This document shows, piece after piece, positions 56,463-64,000 of a stretch of DNA of 64,000 bases. Source of the DNA: Paenibacillus lutrae (GTDB lineage: Bacteria; Bacillota; Bacilli; Paenibacillales; NBRC-103111); NCBI RefSeq assembly GCF_009757775.1, contig NZ_RHLK01000003.1:660882-724881 (forward strand), in the 5' to 3' direction. Each line of letters starts with the position of its first letter. The stretch's first letter is position 1. Under the pieces are notes generated by a model. It saw only the letters and a list, made by a program, of their open reading frames with translations. It searched no databases and was not told the origin of the DNA. A program made the position numbers and the translations under genes.

Positions 56463-59400
56463 TTAGATCAAATCAGATTTCACCAACAGCTTCCGAACAA
56501 CCTCGGCGACTTCAGCGCGCGTCATCGAAGCTTGCGGCGCAAGTTCCGATGCGTTCCGACCGGAGATAATCCCCGCCTTCACGCTCCCCGCAACCGCTTC
56601 CTTCGCCCACTTGGAGACCGCATCTCTGTCGGCGAACGGTTGCAATGCGTCTGCCGTGCTGCCGTCAGCCTGCAAACCGGTCAAATTCATCGCTTTCGCG
56701 ATAATTACCATCGCTTGCTCGCGTGTAATCTTGTCGTTCGGACGGAACGTACCGTCCTCAAAGCCGCCGATCAGCCCAAACTGAGAGGCCGATGCGACCG
56801 CATCATGGTACCAGGCTTTCTCAGCTACATCCGAGTACGATACGTATGTATTCGTACCCTCAAGCTTCAAGCCGAGCCCGCGAACGACGATGGCTGCGAA
56901 TTCTGCGCGAGTGATATGGCGGCCTGGACTGAACAAGCCGTCACCTTCCCCGCTTATAATAAGGCGGGAGCCCATCTCGTTCACCGCCGTCTTCGCCCAG
57001 TGCTTTTCAACGTCTGCGAATTCTACCTCGTTACCGATCAAAGCATACACACTGTTCGTCCTGCTTTGAATGAGAGCGTGATATTTCCCGTCCAAGACGA
57101 CGAGCTTCGTAGGCACATGACGTACCGCACCGTCCGGCTCGACGACGACCGCCGTTGTGATCAGATTCGGATCGACACCGTCAGGAATCACGATCGTCCG
57201 CTCGACGTAAGCGTCAAACTGAGTGACGGTCACCGACTTCTCGCCGTGTACGCTTCTTACAGTAAACTCAAGCGGCGAAACGACGAGAGAGAATCCGCCT
57301 TGCGCTGCAGCGTTTTTTGCAAGGCTTGCCATGCCGGACGCAGCCGAAGCGATCTCGACCTCGAAATTCACGTCATTCACGTCAATCGTGCCAAGCTGCT
57401 TCATTACTGCATCAAGATCAATGAGCTGCGCCGGAAGCGAATACGACGCATTCGACGTCTGGAGCTTCAGTGTCAACTGCTTCTCATCCAGGCTCTTCAG
57501 CAATGATCCTCTCACAGATAGCACAATGACGTCCGCCGACTGGGTCACCGGCACTGTAACGATGCTGCCCTCTTCCGCCGCAGCAAGCAGCGACTTAGCG
57601 CCATCCGCACCGATCGCTACAGTCGTAACCTTCCGGCCGCCGACCGCAGCGCTGGAGGCGGATACGCCGCGAATGACTTGCCCATTCACGCGCAGCTCAA
57701 TTTCGACCTTCTGTTCAGTATCCCCGGCAGTCGGTGGAGTGATGCCGGTACTGCCGCCGTTGCTGCCTCCAGCAGGATTGTCTTCCCCGCCAGTATTACC
57801 GCCTTCGCTGCCTCCGGCGGGATTATCCTCCCCGCCAGTATTACCGCCTTCGCTACCTCCGGCGGGATTGTCCTCCCCGCCAGTATTACCGCCTTCGCTA
57901 CCTCCACCCTGAGCCGCAATTGGCGTGGCGCTCAGCTCGTTTGAAATCTCGCTGTCCCCTGCTGGACTTGTCGCCTTCACCACGTAGTAGTAAGTCGCTG
58001 CATTCGTCAGTCCCGTATCCACAAAGCTGTGCACTGCGCTGCTTACAGAATGAACCGGCTCTCCGTAATCACCTGATAACGTGCTCCGGTATACCTCATA
58101 CCCAGTCGCAAACTGCACTTCCGACCATTCGAGCGTGACACTCGCATCTCCCGCTTTTGCCGAAAGAAGCTCCGGCGCCTGGTCCAGCGCCCACTCCGCA
58201 TATAACGAGAGACCGGTTGAGCCGACTTTCATTTGCGCTCCGGGCGCGACATGCGTCCCGCTTCTATCGGCCGCCGTGTTCCACCCAACGAAACGGTAAC
58301 CTTCCTTCACAAGGCCGCCTGCATTGCCGGCGATTTGCGCATAGCTTCCCGACGTATATGCTTGCGGATCAATCGGTACCGTCCCGTCAGTCTGGCCATT
58401 TCCGTAGTAGGTCACACGCGACATCGCCAGACGCAACGTCGGATAACCGGCATGAACAGTAGGATCGATCATCCAGATCTCGTTCATGTCCCATCCCGCA
58501 TCCGAATACGTAGCAGCCGACTTCATCTGTGAAGTCGTTAAACCATAAGACGGATGCGTTACATTCGCGACATCAGCGTCGTAGAAGCTTTTTTCAATCG
58601 TTCCGTAGCCGTAGGGTCCAGCAATTCCTCCTACTTGATTCCCCCCCGTCACCTTGATCACCGCATAACTTGTACCGATTCTGCCATAGTTTCCTCCCGC
58701 GATTCCTCCGGCACTTCCCGATCCGCTCATACTGGCAATCGCGTAGCTGTTCTCGATTTTGCCGTTAATATCATTGTAACCGGCCAAGCCGCCTGCCGAA
58801 TTATTGCTTTGCACTTCTGCCTCAGCATAGCTTCGTTGGAGAGTGCCGTAATTTTCGCCGGCCAGGCCGCCGACTTGGATATTGCCCATGGCTTGGCCCG
58901 AGAAAGCGCTCCGTTCGATGACAGCTTCACTGTCATTAATGCCGACCAGGCCTCCAACAACATCGCCTCCCTGTACGATGCCGGCCACCACGCTGTCCGA
59001 AATGGCCCCTTGGTTCACGGCGGCCACCGCTCCGACTCTACCGGAAGACTTCGCGTTGACGCCAGTCAGCTTTAGATCCCGGATCTGAGCTCCTTCTCCA
59101 ATGTAGCCGAACAAGCCGCCATCGCTCTTAAGATCAAAGGCCAGGTTCGATATGGTAAATCCGTCGCCGTCCAGTTGCCCCTTAAAGGGCATCTTCTCCG
59201 TACCGATCGGATCCCAGCCCGAGTCAATAATGGATGTACTCATGTCAATGTCTGCTGCTAACTTGAAATAAACATCCTTCAAACCTAGATGCTGCCTTAT
59301 TTGGTCCATGTGATCCGGCTCTGTGATCAGATAAGGCTGCTGCTTTGTCCCCAGCCCTTTCATGGCTGTGTATCGCAGCACATTCACCGTATACGTCTTC

Positions 59401-60326
59401 GACGTTTGGCCAGGAAGTGTGACGGTGACAGGGATCTCGTTCCATCCGACATTCAGGAGGATCTCCCCGCTCGGAATGCCGGATTCCGCAGCCGCTCCAT
59501 TGATCGTCAACGACCCGTCGGGCCTATACGCAGCTGCCGTAACGGACAGGCTCTCCACGCTATACGGCACCTTGACCTTATAAGAGTTTACACCGGGGTG
59601 AAATGCCGGCTCCATGCTGCCGCCCCACAGTTTCAAATCCGACAAATCTGTCGCACTGTCAGAATGTAGCAGCTTCGGTCCCGACCAGATGCGTAATTGC
59701 AGATCCTCAATGGCCACTCCCGAGGGCGGTTTAATCACAAACGTGACCTGACCGTCTGTAGTAAAGGAGGAGAATCCGCCATCGGCGTCGCTATTCCGGT
59801 TACCACTATCCATCGGATCCGTATTTTTAAATTGAGCGCCCGGCGCTCCAACGAACACCTCTGTCCTCCCGGTAACCGGCAACTCCTGCCCGCCGCTTGC
59901 GCCATACACGTTGAGCGTGACGGAATAGTAACCATTGAACTCAGAATTCGGAATCGGAAGGCCCTTCTGGATGGACGCTGCCGCGAAAGCAGGCTTTTCT
60001 GCCGCAATAGAATTGACTTTTACAGTAAAACCTTCGTACGAATAACCGGCGACCCAGCTCACGGTGCCATCCGTAATATAAGCGCCGACGATTTGCTTGC
60101 CCTGCGGATTATCGATTGCAATAGATGACTTGCCCGCTTGGTCAGCGGACGTCGCTGTCGTCCCGTCAGCGAAGCGCATATACAACTGCTCCCCTGCCGA
60201 CAGCTGCGTCTGCATGTTGAAATTTACGGAGCTTGACGTCGAAATACAACCGGCTAAAAGCGAGCAAACCAGCATAATGCTGATAAACAAGCTGCCGATC
60301 TTTGCCAACTTTCTGTTAAAATACAT
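56463..60326 (-). CDS. Large modular SLH lipoprotein (GLUG, InlB, FN3 modules)
   Basis: A 1287-residue surface protein. Order of parts: lipoprotein signal (LLAGC, Cys27); an N-terminal region of about 200 residues; a cadherin-like beta-sandwich (about 229-327, SLSVTAAAY ... SKTYTVNVLR); GLUG repeats (about 400-630, with GGLVGIN, GGLAGEN, GGLAGYN, GGIAGGN); an InlB B-repeat (638-715, YRFVGWNTAAD ... LYAEW); a fibronectin III domain (715-800); a Gly-rich linker of three 15-residue repeats; a further beta domain; and three SLH domains (1100-1287). Both lipid and SLH anchors are unusual together. Probably an adhesin-like or structural protein. Confidence 0.92.
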   Translation of the reverse strand: MYFNRKLAKIGSLFISIMLVCSLLAGCISTSSSVNFNMQTQLSAGEQLYMRFADGTTATSADQAGKSSIAIDNPQGKQIVGAYITDGTVSWVAGYSYEGFTVKVNSIAAEKPAFAAASIQKGLPIPNSEFNGYYSVTLNVYGASGGQELPVTGRTEVFVGAPGAQFKNTDPMDSGNRNSDADGGFSSFTTDGQVTFVIKPPSGVAIEDLQLRIWSGPKLLHSDSATDLSDLKLWGGSMEPAFHPGVNSYKVKVPYSVESLSVTAAAYRPDGSLTINGAAAESGIPSGEILLNVGWNEIPVTVTLPGQTSKTYTVNVLRYTAMKGLGTKQQPYLITEPDHMDQIRQHLGLKDVYFKLAADIDMSTSIIDSGWDPIGTEKMPFKGQLDGDGFTISNLAFDLKSDGGLFGYIGEGAQIRDLKLTGVNAKSSGRVGAVAAVNQGAISDSVVAGIVQGGDVVGGLVGINDSEAVIERSAFSGQAMGNIQVGGLAGENYGTLQRSYAEAEVQSNNSAGGLAGYNDINGKIENSYAIASMSGSGSAGGIAGGNYGRIGTSYAVIKVTGGNQVGGIAGPYGYGTIEKSFYDADVANVTHPSYGLTTSQMKSAATYSDAGWDMNEIWMIDPTVHAGYPTLRLAMSRVTYYGNGQTDGTVPIDPQAYTSGSYAQIAGNAGGLVKEGYRFVGWNTAADRSGTHVAPGAQMKVGSTGLSLYAEWALDQAPELLSAKAGDASVTLEWSEVQFATGYEVYRSTLSGDYGEPVHSVSSAVHSFVDTGLTNAATYYYVVKATSPAGDSEISNELSATPIAAQGGGSEGGNTGGEDNPAGGSEGGNTGGEDNPAGGSEGGNTGGEDNPAGGSNGGSTGITPPTAGDTEQKVEIELRVNGQVIRGVSASSAAVGGRKVTTVAIGADGAKSLLAAAEEGSIVTVPVTQSADVIVLSVRGSLLKSLDEKQLTLKLQTSNASYSLPAQLIDLDAVMKQLGTIDVNDVNFEVEIASAASGMASLAKNAAAQGGFSLVVSPLEFTVRSVHGEKSVTVTQFDAYVERTIVIPDGVDPNLITTAVVVEPDGAVRHVPTKLVVLDGKYHALIQSRTNSVYALIGNEVEFADVEKHWAKTAVNEMGSRLIISGEGDGLFSPGRHITRAEFAAIVVRGLGLKLEGTNTYVSYSDVAEKAWYHDAVASASQFGLIGGFEDGTFRPNDKITREQAMVIIAKAMNLTGLQADGSTADALQPFADRDAVSKWAKEAVAGSVKAGIISGRNASELAPQASMTRAEVAEVVRKLLVKSDLI
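57776..57910 (-). repeat. Three tandem 45-bp repeats within the SLH lipoprotein gene
   Basis: Units begin at 57776, 57821 and 57866 with a few substitutions and encode a 15-residue GGSEGGNTGGEDNPA linker. A partial fourth unit, more diverged, lies just before the array at about 57750-57775. Likely to vary in copy number between strains. Confidence 0.9.
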
Positions 60327-60384
60327 GTTTCCACCTCATTTGATTAGTGTTCTCTTTGTCGAATATAATCGGAAAGCGCAAAAA

Positions 60385-60409
60385 TAAAAATCCCCCAAAT
60401 GGGGGAGAA
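60385..60409 (-). terminator. Rho-independent terminator
   Basis: On the minus strand CTCCCCC-ATTT-GGGGGATTTTT. It would end transcription coming from the lipoprotein gene at 60585-61640. Confidence 0.75.
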
Positions 60410-60460
60410 CCCTTCGGGGAATATCAATCCGGCAAGCCAAGTTCTTTGGCGCGTCGCATA

Positions 60461-60575
60461 GCAGCACCCTATTCTAAGCTGGTGTCATATAGCCTAATGA
60501 TCCATGAATACGATGCTTGTTGAATCAATTAACGTAATCGTATAATTCCATTTCCAGATGAAGAACATCTTCGCT
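60461..60575 (-). pseudogene. IS3-family transposase C-terminal remnant
   Basis: The minus strand reads EDVLHLEMELYDYVN, stop, FNKHRIHGSLGYMTPA, stop. (Y/F)N..RIHGSLGY.(T/S)P is the conserved tail of IS3-family OrfB. TGA stands where TGG (Trp) is expected and a second stop breaks the end, so the gene is dead. It fills the gap between the SLH lipoprotein and the next lipoprotein gene. Confidence 0.82.
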
Positions 60576-60584
60576 TACCTCTTA

Positions 60585-61640
60585 TCATTTATAAAGAAGT
60601 AGAGATGGAGTCTTTTGCACGATTATGACATCATCCGGGAAGTCATTTGCATTAATGGGTACAGAAACCACATAAAACGTATTGAAATCCTCCAGCTTAT
60701 CCAATTCGATTTCTGCATCCACAACAACCGCATTTCCCTTAGATAAAACGGTTTCGAATGAACTGACTTCCTCACTATCCAGAGCTTTATGGTTAATATA
60801 GAACGTATTCCTGTATCTTAAGTCAGGATGACCAAAAAGTTTGAATCTGATTTTAAGTTTTCCGCTTTTATCCATCTTAAAATTGTCTTGCTTTGTTTCA
60901 CCGTTCACAGATAAGTCGCTAAAGACACGCTTTTCCAAGGCTTCTATATCAACTTTCTCCATCACACTATGCTTCTTCAGCAAATCCTCCGTCACCGGTT
61001 CCGTTGACTGGTGGACATTACTTAATCCCTCTTGTTGCGAAAAAACAGCAATATCCAGCATTTCTGTGTCTTGGTTAAAAATCAATTCCGTGCCCGTTTC
61101 CAACGTCGTTTGGTAGCCTCCATAGGATGTCGTCTCTTTCATATCCGGAATAAAAGAAGGATTATACACACTGACAATGCTGACATGAAGATTATCCCCT
61201 GATTTCCCTATGATCGGAGTAAACAAGAATGTGAATGGTGTATCTTGATCATCCTCTTTCACCTGTAAAGTATGCATATATTGATAGGAAGATACAGTTT
61301 TATTCAATTTGTAGGGCTGCGGTTTTCCATCAACAAAGATAAGAAAACCGACATTTTTGGCATCTCCCGAAGCTCGCACGGAATAATCAAGCGTCAACTC
61401 ACCACCGTTGTACTGTAAAGGGAGCATTTTTCCTTTTTCATCAATTTGGGGATTATAAAAACCATGAAACAAATTGCCTTTAACAATTGTTTTCTCTTCC
61501 AATGTATTCTGAGTTGGAGTTGTTTGGCCAGGAGAAGCCTCCGAATACAAGCTTTTCGTATTATTCGTAGAACAGCCGGCTATCAGCATTATAAAAATTA
61601 TACAAAAGATTGCCCCTTTAAAGACCCGTAGTTTTTTCAT
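60585..61640 (-). CDS. Lipoprotein of unknown function
   Basis: A 351-residue exported lipoprotein (LIAGC, Cys23) with a Ser/Thr/Pro linker and a beta-rich mature part; GELTLDYSVRASGDAKNVGFLIFVDGKPQPY and VVSVPINAND are typical phrases. This layout resembles Paenibacillus lipoproteins of unknown role. It is followed at its 3' side by an IS3 remnant and a terminator. No family recognised. Confidence 0.78.
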   Translation of the reverse strand: MKKLRVFKGAIFCIIFIMLIAGCSTNNTKSLYSEASPGQTTPTQNTLEEKTIVKGNLFHGFYNPQIDEKGKMLPLQYNGGELTLDYSVRASGDAKNVGFLIFVDGKPQPYKLNKTVSSYQYMHTLQVKEDDQDTPFTFLFTPIIGKSGDNLHVSIVSVYNPSFIPDMKETTSYGGYQTTLETGTELIFNQDTEMLDIAVFSQQEGLSNVHQSTEPVTEDLLKKHSVMEKVDIEALEKRVFSDLSVNGETKQDNFKMDKSGKLKIRFKLFGHPDLRYRNTFYINHKALDSEEVSSFETVLSKGNAVVVDAEIELDKLEDFNTFYVVSVPINANDFPDDVIIVQKTPSLLLYK

Positions 61641-61690
61641 CTAAATTCTCTCCTTATTCTATAAATAAAAAAAGAAAATGCTTATACCGA

Positions 61691-61723
61691 TGCAGATAAA
61701 GACGAAAAAATGCTTTATCTGCA
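61691..61723. other. Perfect hairpin between two leftward exported-protein genes
   Basis: TGCAGATAAAG / CTTTATCTGCA, 11-bp stem, 11-base loop, no T-run. It lies just downstream of the 61760-62158 gene and may terminate or protect its mRNA. Confidence 0.55.
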
Positions 61724-61759
61724 CGGTCTAAACATTCTTCTTCTACCTATTAATCAATC

Positions 61760-62158
61760 TTAGATGCGTACATACGTATAAACCGCATATGCGCCATATG
61801 TGTTGCCGCCTTGTACACCATGTGTCCCATTAACAGCATAGGAACCAGCCGGAAGACCAACATGAGAACCATAGAACGTTGTTATTCCTCTTGAACTATT
61901 GGTTTGTGGTTTCGTAGCAATTGTTGCACCCGATGAATTTTGAACCGATGAAGCGTATGATAAGTAGGCTTGATCATTATTTGAAGATACATTGGTAATA
62001 AATGATGCCGTGTAAGCTGTACTGGTTAACGTTCCTTTTAAGATTCCATATCCATTTGTCGATCTAGTCTGTACGTCTGCAAATGCTGATACTGAAAATA
62101 AAGATACGCTCAACATCGCAGCTGCACCAACAACAATTGCTTTTTTACTGAATTTCAT
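61760..62158 (-). CDS. Small secreted protein
   Basis: A 132-residue exported protein with a signal peptide (1-27, ending AFA). The mature part is Ser/Thr/Gly/Tyr-rich and likely a small beta-sandwich (SYASSVQNSSGATIA, GSYAVNGTHGVQGG). GAGGAGG precedes the ATG at 62156-62158; the 13-codon extension is unsupported. No family recognised; similar small exported proteins occur in Bacillales. Confidence 0.76.
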   Translation of the reverse strand: MKFSKKAIVVGAAAMLSVSLFSVSAFADVQTRSTNGYGILKGTLTSTAYTASFITNVSSNNDQAYLSYASSVQNSSGATIATKPQTNSSRGITTFYGSHVGLPAGSYAVNGTHGVQGGNTYGAYAVYTYVRI

Positions 62159-62435
62159 AATAATTCCTCCTCGAATTTTTTGGTTTTTGAACACCATCAG
62201 ATTGAATGAACCCCGTCAAACAACCGTAGACAATCCAGCACCTCCTCTATTAATTGTGAGCTATGCTTATCTTTTTCAGAGCAACATAAAGAGCAACATG
62301 ATAGAGAGTTAAAAATAGTTAATCCCCTGCAAAATCAAAGTGGACTAATCTGCTACCTAAACGACTCCTGTTAACAAAGCATGACGATTTATTACCAAAA
62401 TTTTGTTTTATTTGATACAATAGGAAATAAAGGAT

Positions 62436-63029
62436 GTGATTTCAGGTAATATGGAGAAATGGTTATCTTTTCTTCAATGTAATTTTTATTACCTAGATCG
62501 TTCGACACAAGAATTGATTTACCAGTCATTCCGGGATTTAATCTATAAAGATATTTACATCCTGTTCCAGAACCATGAACTAGCAGACGACGTTGTTCAA
62601 GAAGCCTTCATAAAAGTAATTACCAAAGCATCTGCATTACAACATCCCGTGAATTTAAAAGCATGGATCAAGAAGGTTTCTAGAAATACCGCTTACGACA
62701 TGTTCAAAAAAGACAAAAAATATCGATATTTCCCGGATCCAAATATCGCAAAATATCAATACCTTAATGGTTTTCCACCTTCATATGAGTTAAATGTAGC
62801 TGAGTTAGTGGAACAGCAGCTTCGTGATGGAATATTACACGACTCCCTAAACGATTTAAAAACCAAGTATCATTATGTTTTGCTGCTGTACTACCTAGAG
62901 GATAAATCGCATAAAGAAATCGCTCACCAACTTAATATTTCCGAACAAGCTTCTGCACAATTATTAGTCAGGGCGCGTAAAAAACTATTACAGAACTTCT
63001 CTAAGAAATGGGTTGAGGATGACGTATAG
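62436..63029 (+). CDS. ECF-type RNA polymerase sigma factor
   Basis: A 197-residue sigma-70 family protein. Region 2 (IYILFQNHELADDVVQEAFIKVI ... LKAWIKKVSRNTAYDMFKKDKK) and region 4 (LNDLKTKYHYVLLLYYLEDKSHKEIAHQLNISEQASAQLLVRARKKL) are both clear. The start is a GTG at 62436 or an ATG at 62451. No anti-sigma gene follows; instead about 170 bp later an IS3 element begins, so a partner may have been displaced. Confidence 0.88.
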   Translation: MISGNMEKWLSFLQCNFYYLDRSTQELIYQSFRDLIYKDIYILFQNHELADDVVQEAFIKVITKASALQHPVNLKAWIKKVSRNTAYDMFKKDKKYRYFPDPNIAKYQYLNGFPPSYELNVAELVEQQLRDGILHDSLNDLKTKYHYVLLLYYLEDKSHKEIAHQLNISEQASAQLLVRARKKLLQNFSKKWVEDDV

Positions 63030-63204
63030 AAAGAGGCATTAAGATATTTGGTATTATAAAGTGGGAGTTCATATGTGAGCAATGCACGAAATCTCGCAAC
63101 ATGCAAAGGAATGTTACCGGTCGTATTTGGGAGGGCACGGCTTATGTGCTCGCTCCAAGCGAGCTACCTATAATAGAAGAAAAACCCTACGTTATAAATG
63201 AAGT

Positions 63205-63274
63205 GCACCCCTTAGAATAGACATTGGAAAAACCCCCTTGGTTATTCCGATGAATTCTAAGGGGTGCATTTTTT
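63205..63274 (+). promoter_or_regulatory. Left-end hairpin covering the transposase ribosome binding site
   Basis: GCACCCCTTAGAAT (63205-63218) pairs perfectly with ATTCTAAGGGGTGC (63254-63267), followed by six Ts and the orfA ATG at 63275. The right arm contains AAGGGG, the orfA Shine-Dalgarno. Transcripts entering from outside would terminate here or fold with the site hidden. Confidence 0.8.
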
Positions 63275-63574
63275 ATGGCGCTTAAGGGACAAACCTTTAA
63301 ACACTATCCAGAATCATTGAAGGTAGAAGTAATTAGACTGCATGCGGAAGAAGGTTGGAGCTACAGAAAAATAACAGAGCATATGGAGATTCATGACAAG
63401 GACCGTGTGAGGAAATGGATGAGGAAATATCGTCTGGAAGGACAAGCATCTTTTGCGGATAGGCGAGGAAATTCTTATCGGACAGAGACCATGCAGGAAC
63501 GCAATCTCCGAAGTCTTCGCCTAGAGGTGGACGTCCTAAAAAAGTGGTTGCAAATCTTGAATCGGGAGGGTTGA
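63275..63574 (+). CDS. IS3-family transposase OrfA
   Basis: A 99-residue DNA-binding subunit with the HTH pattern HYPESLKVEVIRLHAEEGWSYRKITEHMEI and RVRKWMRKYRLEGQ. It ends with a short leucine zipper-like segment RNLRSLRLEVDVLKKWLQIL. The slippage site CTAAAAAAG at 63536-63544 lies near its end. It recognises the element ends; with OrfB it makes the fused transposase. Confidence 0.92.
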   Translation: MALKGQTFKHYPESLKVEVIRLHAEEGWSYRKITEHMEIHDKDRVRKWMRKYRLEGQASFADRRGNSYRTETMQERNLRSLRLEVDVLKKWLQILNREG

Positions 63575-64000
63575 GGAGCAGGCATCTCGTCATCGATGAG
63601 TTGAAGGATACGCAAAGTGTTAAAGAGTTGTGTGCTTACTTGAAAGTCAGCCGAAGTGGTTACTACGCTTACCTAAAGCGTAAAGAGAGTGATCGGGATC
63701 AAGAACTGAAGCAGAGGATTCGCACCATTTATGAGCAGCGTAACAAGACTGTGGGCTATCGCCGTGTTCAGGATGAATTGTACCGCCAATATAACCTTAT
63801 CGTGAACCATAAAAAGGTTCTGCGCTTGATGCAGGACCTGCGTATTAAAGCCATCATCCGCCGTAAATATATCCATCGCACAAGCTACGAAGCTGCCGTT
63901 TCGGAAGGCAGGATCGCAGAAAATCTATTGCAAAGGAACTTCAAAGCGGAAAGACCTAATCAAAAATGGGCTACGGATGTTACGCAATACCGATTAGGCG
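63571..64000 (+). CDS. IS3-family transposase OrfB (3' end cut by window edge)
   Basis: The frame is minus-one relative to orfA and open from the slippage site at 63538-63544 to the window edge. It reads DELKDTQSVKELCAYLKVSRSGYYAYLKRK, then GYRRVQDELYRQ and the entry to the DDE core, QKWATDVTQYRLG (first Asp of DDE). The main product is probably the OrfAB fusion made by frameshifting; the TTG at 63571 is only a possible separate start. The remaining catalytic residues are outside the window. Confidence 0.9.
   Translation, partial: MRSRHLVIDELKDTQSVKELCAYLKVSRSGYYAYLKRKESDRDQELKQRIRTIYEQRNKTVGYRRVQDELYRQYNLIVNHKKVLRLMQDLRIKAIIRRKYIHRTSYEAAVSEGRIAENLLQRNFKAERPNQKWATDVTQYRLG

Larger units (their letters stand above)
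63199..64000 (+). mobile_element. IS3-family insertion sequence (right part beyond the window)
   Basis: The left end starts TGAAGTGCACCCCTTAGAA at 63199, a typical TG-starting IS3-family terminal repeat. It is followed by a hairpin, orfA and orfB in the minus-one frame. The right inverted repeat and any target duplication lie outside the window. The genes are intact as far as visible, unlike the older IS3 remnant at 60461-60575. Confidence 0.88.

Noticed and set aside
57223..57912. 229-codon Pro/Ser-rich frame opposite the SLH lipoprotein
   Set aside because: Shadow frame; its Pro-rich end is only the complement of the Gly-rich linker repeats.

Overview
The window looks like a chromosomal segment of a Gram-positive, spore-forming member of the Paenibacillaceae (Paenibacillus or a close relative). 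This is an inference from several signs: mid-range GC, strong AAGGAGG-type ribosome binding sites with frequent TTG/GTG starts, several cell-wall proteins anchored by SLH domains, a T-box leader on valS, and a valS-folC-(SPOR protein)-maf-radC-mreBCD-minCD order that parallels the Bacillus subtilis shape and division region.

Region 1 (1-16.5 kb) is housekeeping and reads mostly leftward. Transcription starts at a valine T-box and runs valS, folC, murC, then a SpoIIB-like SPOR protein. A rightward SLH-anchored amidase faces it, followed by leftward DUF4321, maf, an Rrf2 regulator, radC, mreB-mreC-mreD, minC and minD (cut by the left edge). Between the Rrf2 gene and radC lies a striking G-rich array: about 35 telomere-like hexamers followed by eight 15-bp units.

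Region 2 (16.7-30.5 kb) is accessory. It holds a secreted HEAT-like protein, a secreted candidate permuted papain-like hydrolase and a small membrane protein in one operon; a 54-residue membrane protein; a decayed MerR gene; an SLH surface protein; a four-gene operon of ankyrin lipoprotein, amidohydrolase, sensor kinase and response regulator, opposed by a LysR gene; a radical SAM/SPASM protein; a stalk-domain secreted protein; and an SetA-like MFS exporter.

Region 3 (30.8-38 kb) has a complete sulfonate operon, ssuA-ssuD-ssuC-ssuB, with a leader that can fold on itself. An SLH-M13 metallopeptidase fusion and a GlsB/YeaQ membrane protein follow.

Region 4 (38-52 kb) holds small cassettes. These are an SF0329-family gene with a second unknown gene; an arylamine N-acetyltransferase/NmrA/MerR operon behind a classic MerR-type stretched-spacer promoter; menG with a membrane protein; an SseB-like protein; and an ArsR/LLM-oxidoreductase/MFS cassette in which the same inverted-repeat operator stands before each gene. 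Gene-poor stretches here contain fragments of old genes (tsaD, a GFIGLG dehydrogenase start).

Region 5 (52-64 kb) carries a very large cytosolic HEAT-repeat protein, a GrpB-family protein, a 1287-residue lipid-anchored SLH protein with GLUG, InlB and FN3 modules, a decayed IS3 transposase tail, two exported proteins of unknown function and an ECF sigma factor. A fresh-looking IS3-family element runs off the right edge; its left-end hairpin covers the transposase ribosome binding site, and orfA/orfB are joined by an A6G slippage site.
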